This document shows positions 57,536 to 64,000 of a DNA stretch of 64,000 bases, one piece after another. Origin of the DNA: Karalla daura. Lineage: Eukaryota > Chordata > Actinopteri > Chaetodontiformes > Leiognathidae. Where the stretch lies: NCBI GenBank assembly GCA_029224185.1, contig CM055199.1, positions 10,999,938-11,063,937 of the forward strand. The letters run 5' to 3'. Within the stretch, counting starts at the first letter, position 1, and every line of letters begins with the position of its first letter. The position numbers were made by a program, and so were the translations under genes. The notes beneath the pieces are model-generated. The model ran no database searches. It worked only from the letters and a program-made list of their open reading frames with translations, and was not told the origin of the DNA.

Positions 57536-58179
57536 AGCAACTGCTGCAGCATCAGGGCCCGACCTGAGGGGGAGAGCGGCAGCAGAGGGAGCGTGTGTTC
57601 TCGCAGCGATGGAGCCCACCATGTCCCCGCCCTCACCCTGGCGCTCGCCCTATCTTCTGTGCAACTGTCTTTAAGTCTATTCTGCTCTGTTGTTGCAACT
57701 TTTTCTTTGCTCCATTTTCCTCTTTAGAATTTGCACATTGGGGTCCAACGCACAAGGCCGCTGCTTTGTGGGAGGGTGGGGGTGTTTTTGATGTGAAGGC
57801 GAAAGTGGTATGGAGGGATTAGTGTGGCCGGTTGGATCATCTTACAGCCACCGACCCCCCCCCCCCCCACCAGACTCGTGGACAATGGGGATTAAAACTT
57901 CTCTTATTCTTCGGCCCCAAACGGCAGGATGACAAAGACAGTATTCCTCTGGGTCTTTTAACACCGGGCTGCACAGCTGAAGTTGTGGACGTGGTGGGGG
58001 TTGGGGGCCTGGGCAGGGGTCTTATACAGAAAATTAATCCTATGGAATTTTCTCCTCATTGCAAATGGAGATTTGTAGCTTTTGCCTTGCTATCTTGGCC
58101 AATCCCACATAACGCATCAGTGTCACTCAATAGAGGATAACAGCATCCGGTGGAGTGAATGTTTATATCTGAGGCACCC

Positions 58180-58345
58180 AGGGGCCAGACACAGCTGATA
58201 CGCATCTACACCCATGCAGCAGCACAGCTTCAAAGGGAAGGTGTCAATGGCTCATTTGGCATAGATGTGATAGATTAATTATATTTCACTTACACCGGCG
58301 TCCCACTGCACAGCTCCTGTGCAAATTACAGGGCCCCGGCAACGA
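58180..58345. promoter_or_regulatory. Candidate TCF/homeodomain enhancer
   Basis: A TCF/LEF-type CTTCAAAGG at 58228-58236, CATTTGGCATAGATGTGATAG, a TTAATTA at 58275-58281 and TGTGCAAATTACAGGG. It is repeat-free and lies amid further TAATCC/GGATTA sites at 57816, 57889 and 58035. Confidence 0.35.
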
Positions 58346-59443
58346 CAGCGACGGGCCTGGATTTCTTCCTCTTCGTTTCACTTAGCAGTGCAGGAACACG
58401 ATTGCCTGCACAGGCGAATGAAGGTGTTTCTCATCTGAAATTGACCATTTAACCTAATGTTATGTATTAGGTCACCGCACAAATCATCCGAATGTCAATT
58501 ACCTGCCTATTATAACCTGCCTGCAGCTCTGTGACTCCCCCGGCAGTCAACAAAAGGCAACTTCTAGGTTCAATTATGCCCCCCCCCCCTACTGCGCCAT
58601 CATCACATTGCATTGTGTTCTTGTAGTTGGTTGGCTTTATCCCACCAGAGGAAACTCACAATGTCACTCCGTTCTCTTTCACTGATGAATGGAGAAATGC
58701 AATGTTGTCTTTGGGGTTTGACAGCGAGCAATTTCCAACAACAAATGACAAACTACCCCCTCCTCCGCCCGGGTGTGTGGCAAAATTGTTTCTCTAATAA
58801 AAAAATGCATCTTTTGATTGGTTGGGGTGGGGATATTTTAAATATATGCATATTATCTTTCTCCCTTTCACCCTAGCCTCTCTCACCCCCTCCCCCTCTC
58901 CCTCCTATCGCTCTTCCCTCTCTCCCTCTCTCTCTCTCCCTATCCAACACCCTCTTCTCCCCTCTCTGTCTCTTGCTCTCTCACTCCCCCTCTCTCTCTT
59001 TGCAGTAAATAAAAGATTAAAATGACTGTTCTAAAAACACCGACTGGTCACCAGAAGATAATTGTTTCAGCTTTGTTTACTGTGCGTGAATGTTTTCTCC
59101 CTTTTTAGTCCTTTTTTTCTTTTTCATTGTGTCCGTAATTAAAATTCCTTTATTTTCAAAGTAGTTCTAAAAGAAGGAGCTAAATTGCCTTTTCTGTGTT
59201 TATGTTGTCATTGGCCCACTGTTTGGAAGGGTAGAGGAGGGGGAGGATGGGAGACAGCAGCAATGTCCTTGGGCTGGATGGAAGATCAACTTTTACTGTA
59301 TAGTAAATATATATACTGCAAATATGTGTGTGTTGGGGGGTGGGTACATGACAGGCATGCTGGTTTGTGTGTATACACTGTACAATCTGATGCCTCTGCT
59401 GTGATCTGATTTTGTGTGCTCATTTTAATGCTAAGATTGCACT

Positions 59444-59486
59444 CACACACACACACACACACACATACGCACACACACACACACAC
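59444..59486. repeat. (CA)n microsatellite
   Basis: CA units with one TACG interruption, followed by an A-run. Confidence 0.97.
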
Positions 59487-60299
59487 TAAAAAAAAAATCA
59501 ATTCTTACTTTTGAGGCTCTGAATTTAATTCCCATCTGTCTTCTGTGAGGAGGTGCATGCTGGGTGGGCTAATCTAATATCTTCAAATTGCTCGTTACAC
59601 ACAATTGAGGTGTTGATGGATCCCAGCAACAACAGTATGTAAATGTGAATGAAAATTACAAGAGCCACTCTAACACCTTATAATGAACACAGCGTCTCTT
59701 CAAAAACACACAGCGCAAACACTGACCTGAAACATGCTTATCTGGCACAGGCGGCAGAAATGAATTTCCGGAAGCCTGACTTTCATGCACATTGATGAAG
59801 CCACAGTGTAGCTCCCGTTCGCCTCCCACAAGCAGGCAGTAAGCCTAGACACCCCCCTCCACAACACCCCCACCACTCCCCACCCAACAACTTCTCCTCA
59901 AGCAATGTCAAAACTGAGAACACATTTGATGATCAGGGAACTCATTAGAAAAAGGTGACAATGAGGTTTCACAACTCTGAATTTCCACCAGCCAATTTTC
60001 CATGCCTCCCTTTGCTACCCAGAGCACGGCCAGGGACACTGACGTGGTCTGCCTCTGAATGACGGGACGAGACGCCTGCAAAGAGCAGACCGCAGGGCCT
60101 TTTGCCCCCGACTCCAGCCGGCGAGGGCTGGAAGCAACACTGCATTATAAGCCTCCATGTTAGATACACCTGCAGGTCCGAGAATGGGAATGGTGACACA
60201 TACATTCACTTCACACAGATGCGGAAACATACAGACGAGCTCCACTGTACAATCACAGTCCCCTCACCCCTGCTCACACAGCTATCCCCCCTTCTGCTT

Positions 60300-60500
60300 A
60301 GCCAGGCGCCCATAATTGAATCTCAGGTTGGGATTAATTCTAGGGGCTGCACTTGACTCGGTCAAAAACAACTATTACAGGGAGGCAATGTATTTTTTTA
60401 CACAGCACTTCACATTGATTAGGTAATGTGCAGCGATGAGAGATGCATTGGATTCTAGACGACTGTCATTTGCATTAAATGAGGGGTTTGCCGCATCCAA
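60300..60500. promoter_or_regulatory. Candidate POU/OTX enhancer
   Basis: CATAATTGAATCTC, then GGGATTAATTC (GGATTA at 60331-60336) and GTCAAAAACAACTATT, and finally TCATTTGCATTAAATGA at 60466-60482, an inverted repeat (TCATTT/AAATGA) centred on a POU octamer ATTTGCAT at 60468-60475. Confidence 0.4.
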
Positions 60501-61924
60501 GGGAGAGGGGCCGCCTGACACCAAGCGGAACAGACTGAATAGCACTTTCCATAATGTACTCAGAGCACACACACACACCTGCATGCACAAGTGCACACAC
60601 ACAGCCCACACAAGATCATGTGCATATGCACATCCTGTCCCTATAAGTCAAATATAAGAAGACAGCTGGTGATATTCTATAGTTGCAGTAATGTGGAAAA
60701 ACTAAATCAAATTAGACTTCTGAGAGAGATCGACTGTCTTTGGTGGAGGTGGGTGGGTGAGGTTTACAACAGTAGGTTACAATGACATGATCATAACGCC
60801 TCTGTTGTCATCCCGTGGATGAGCTCAGTGAAATGTAGTGGGGTCTCAGGGGAACTGGTGGTCCAGGGAAAGCAGGGGCCTGTTTCATCACAGGGTGGAA
60901 AGAAGAAGAGAGGCGAGAGGATGGAGGAAAGGAGGGAAAGCAGAAGTGGTCGGTGGAGGGTGGTTTGGGAGGGGGGACTGAAAAAGGCCCTCTTTCAGTT
61001 TTGAATAAGAGCAGGGGAACGTTTTTCTTGCCTCCTCCCGTCGTGCTGTCAAACTCGATCAGCACTGAGGAGCAGTGACGCTGCTCGCCTCCCAGACTCC
61101 CCCTCCGCACAATGGAGTCTGCGAGGACCCACCATGCATTTCACATTCAATTTAGCCCTCCCCAGGACATGGCTGTCAGGGTCAGCATCGGCGGTATGAG
61201 ACAAGGCTGGGGGTGGAGGCCAATGTCTTGGACTGTGGCAGGTTTGGAGGGGAGGAGGGGGTGTAATGACAATGCTGATGGGTCCAGAGAAGGGGTGCCG
61301 GTGCTGGTCAGGTTGGAGGGAGGTCGGCTGGGACAGAAGATCCAAGGAGAATGGACAGGAGATTTGGGGTGAAAATGGGGGTGATGGAGGGTGGCCTCTT
61401 CCCAATAATAAAAAACTCCAAAAGAAAGGTCTGGCTGGGGCCTTTATTCGACAGAGCTTATGCTGCTTTCCATGGGGTCTTCAATGGGAGCTGGGAGACT
61501 GTTACTCTGCCGAAGCCCATTAGCCAGCATTAGGAGCGTCCACACATCCGCACAAGGAGATTTGAGACAAACCCTAAACAGCCCACAATAACCGCGAGGT
61601 ACAAGCCTTGAGCCTTAAGACCTCGGCTTGGCCCAAAAGGGTCTTGAATAGACGCGCCCCAAATCATGTTGTTGAACAAATCAGGTATTAAGGAGAGAGG
61701 AGTTTGTCCAAATTTACTTTCCCTAAAGACTTTAGTTAAGCTAGTTACTGCGGAGCTTTGGTTAGGCGTCACTTGCTTGTGTGTGATTGTGCATGTGTGA
61801 GGGGCCATCATTCTTCAGACATCTTACACTATGACACCATACACCCCCCCCTCCCTGCCTCCATCCCAGCAACATAAACCCTCTCACCCTCACACACATA
61901 AATACCGCCACACTGAAGCCCAAA

Positions 61925-62060
61925 CTCACTCAATCCAAACAATGGCCTGCTATTGGCAATTAAATGGCATTTGGCGATCCAGGGTGCAAGTTAATGGTAT
62001 TACTGTTGCGATTCTTCTCCTGAATGGCAAAAAGGATTTCCCTCGCCACCAATAAAGCAC
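61925..62060. promoter_or_regulatory. Candidate SOX/NFI-type conserved block
   Basis: ACAATGG at 61939-61945, CTATTGGCAATTAAATGG, CATTTGGCGATCC, AAGTTAATGGTATTAC and CCACCAATAAAG. Unique, evenly composed sequence set between low-complexity neighbours. Confidence 0.35.
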
Positions 62061-63824
62061 TACTCACTGTCTTACCAGCATTACATAGCTTACCTTAGGC
62101 TTATGATTCACGGCCTTCCGATTACCATTTGAATATTTCCTTTTTTCCGAGGTGCTGGCAGATGTAGCTTTAGGTGGTGCTGGGCCTCCCGCTATTCAGG
62201 GGTGAGAAGGCCGGGCTGTCGTCACCCATTGCAGGCCTGTCGGTCAGTGCGGCCGGTGTTCTCCCACAGTCCGTCACAGGACCACCACCCAGGTAGATGT
62301 GCAGTGCTTCTTACTCACAATACTGTTTGGATTTGTCACTCATGTCCTTTAGAAGCTGGGAAGCGTCAGGATGAACTATTTTACACGGAGCAGAAGAGGA
62401 TGCAAATGGGGTGAATGCTCAACAATCTGAGAAACAACGTGGTTCATAAAAGTCTTAAAATCAAAACGTAAAACCTTTATTGATTTAAAATTTGTTGATT
62501 CCCCCTCTGAGTTTTTCCTATTACATTTAGTAGCGGTACAGAAAAATGTGAGACTGGGGTGAAAATCCAAGGAAGCATTTTCAATTCCCCACCAGTGGTT
62601 AAATAATTTGCCTCCAATAGGTCTCCATCACTCTCTTTCTCCACATCTCTTGTTTGTCCAGAGATCCGGTTTGGCAGGCGCCTTTTCTATGGACAAGATG
62701 CTTTGAGAGGAATATGAAAAGGCAGATTTAAAGGTGACGGCTGGTCAGATGGGGGAGAAAGAAAGAGCCTGGTTATCACAGCTATGCGACTACATTTAGA
62801 GCTCTCCCTCCCTGTTTTCACCCCGAGCTGAAATGAACAAGAGGGGAAATGCTGAAACATAACAAAGTCACAGCGAGAAAGGTCTGGTCCGAACAAAGAT
62901 GAATGAAATGATGAAAGGGGCGAAAAGCTCAGGGGAAATATCTAATGTATTTCTCTTTCTGTTCTTTTCATTCACTCCTTTATTCAGGCCTGAGGCACAT
63001 TTTCACAATATGAAGTGAGCCTCAAACTTTATGACTGAGCCAAGTCTCAAATGCATGTGTGTGCTGAAATATAATCTCCCCACCCCAATATGGAACAAAA
63101 AAACTGGCCATTTTGTTGTAGGGGCCAATTAAATAATGATTCCCATTGAAGGAGCAGGGATGATGGTAGGCCAAGGACAATACATAGGAAAAGGCTCGGA
63201 GATCAGTTGAGGGTTTGTTTATAGATTTGGTTCCCACAAGCACTAGAGGGGCTCCCTTAACTTGACAGACCAAACAGATCAGGCGGAGAACAGAGCAGGC
63301 CCTGTCAATAGTGAGGATTATGGGAACGGCTGTTTGGCCTCCAACCATTTTGCCCGCCAGAAGACACAAGAGGGCTCCAGTTTGATTCAGTTCCACTCTT
63401 ATTGTCAAGTGTGTCTGGCGCTAACAGGGCCCAGCGCTAGCGGACAGACTGACAGAGATTCAGCGATTTGTATTGTTTTGAGAGGGGTTTTTTTTCTATT
63501 TTTTTCTATAAACATTTGAATAAGCAGCAGAGTACTGTCTGCTCAATTGCTAATCAATTCAAAACCAAATAAATGCATCTCACTTTTTCTGCAAAATGTC
63601 ATAACATCAGCTCACTGAGAGCTGTTCTGCTTCATGCTTTGTTAACTTCCATAAATGTAAAGAAAAATGCATGCAATCATGCACCCTGCCTCCCTGACAC
63701 CCACTTACAAAACTGCCTTCACCCCTAATCGCCAGTATGTGCATTCATGGGCTGCAGAAAAGATGGCGTCTCCCTGGTATTGTTCTGCTCCTCTGGGACC
63801 TGACTGGTATTGCGGTGCAGTTTA

Positions 63825-63985
63825 AGCCATTTCAGCCACAGCTATGATCTTAATTAGCTACACCTAAAGCCCATCTCTTCCCCAGACAAGTCTAATTAAG
63901 CCCAGCGCTTTTCCCCAGCCAGAGCCCCTGTGCTGGCTAAAAGGAAACCCGCAATCTCTTGTCCAAGGATTACAACCTGGGATAC
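63825..63985. promoter_or_regulatory. Candidate paired-homeodomain enhancer at the window edge
   Basis: Two TAATTA cores (63851-63856 and 63893-63898) lie 42 bp apart, about four helical turns, with CAGACAAG (SMAD-type) between them and GGATTA at 63967-63972. The block probably continues past the end of the window. Confidence 0.4.
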
Positions 63986-64000
63986 ATCACAAGCAATCAT

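Larger units (their letters stand above)
34105..64000. other. Gene desert downstream of EXOC5, probable otx2 regulatory domain
   Basis: About 30 kb with no spliceable or recognisable coding sequence on either strand. The long ORFs present are translations of simple repeats or lack splice sites and family features. In human the next gene beyond EXOC5 is OTX2, transcribed away from EXOC5, so this would be the 5' flank of otx2. Contents: EXOC5 3' UTR (first several hundred bp, no canonical AATAAA seen), microsatellites, AT-rich stretches (39.35-39.95 and 42.0-42.35 kb), repeat copies, a LINE RT fossil at 42.5 kb and the candidate regulatory blocks listed separately. Confidence 0.75.

Noticed and set aside
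34105..64000. Searched for otx2 homeobox exons
   Set aside because: No homeodomain coding sequence on either strand; the gene is expected beyond the right edge.

Overview
This is a 64 kb piece of vertebrate nuclear DNA, almost certainly from a ray-finned (teleost) fish. The evidence is split genes with GT-AG introns, many of only 80-150 bp, long microsatellites (TCTA, ATGG, CA, CT), and recurrent teleost-style dispersed repeats and LINE tails. Nothing in it looks prokaryotic, viral or CRISPR-like. Three genes can be assembled exon by exon with every splice phase closing.

Layout. (1) About 0.9-16.5 kb, + strand: SLC35F4, a ten-pass orphan solute carrier of the drug/metabolite transporter superfamily. 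It has seven exons from a start at 9766 and a second, alternative first coding exon at 931-1132. (2) 19.3-19.9 kb, + strand: an open exon-like stretch, possibly a remnant or the last exons of CCDC198 (C14orf105). (3) 22.4-25.1 kb, - strand: AP5M1, the mu subunit of the AP-5 endosomal adaptor (8 exons, 492 aa). (4) 25.5-34.1 kb, + strand: EXOC5/Sec10 of the exocyst (18 exons, 708 aa). It is head to head with AP5M1 across a 341 bp CpG-rich bidirectional promoter. (5) 34.1-64 kb: about 30 kb with no credible gene, holding microsatellites, a fossil LINE reverse transcriptase and several islands dense in homeodomain, POU, OTX and TCF sites.

Gene order and orientation match the human 14q22-q23 block SLC35F4 - CCDC198 - (NAA30) - AP5M1 - EXOC5 - OTX2. 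The right-hand desert is therefore probably the 5' regulatory domain of otx2, lying beyond the window. NAA30 was not found between CCDC198 and AP5M1. The genes do not form a pathway: AP-5 acts in late-endosome retrieval, the exocyst in tethering secretory vesicles, and SLC35F4 is a predicted small-solute transporter. Their linkage is best explained by otx2 regulatory elements scattered among bystander genes. The most notable details are two GC-AG introns (one each in AP5M1 and EXOC5), a recursive-splice-like junction in EXOC5, the two-promoter structure of SLC35F4, a degenerate hAT-like element, and clustered OTX/POU/PBX motifs in the desert.

All identifications rest on reading the sequence and on remembered human proteins; no searches were run.
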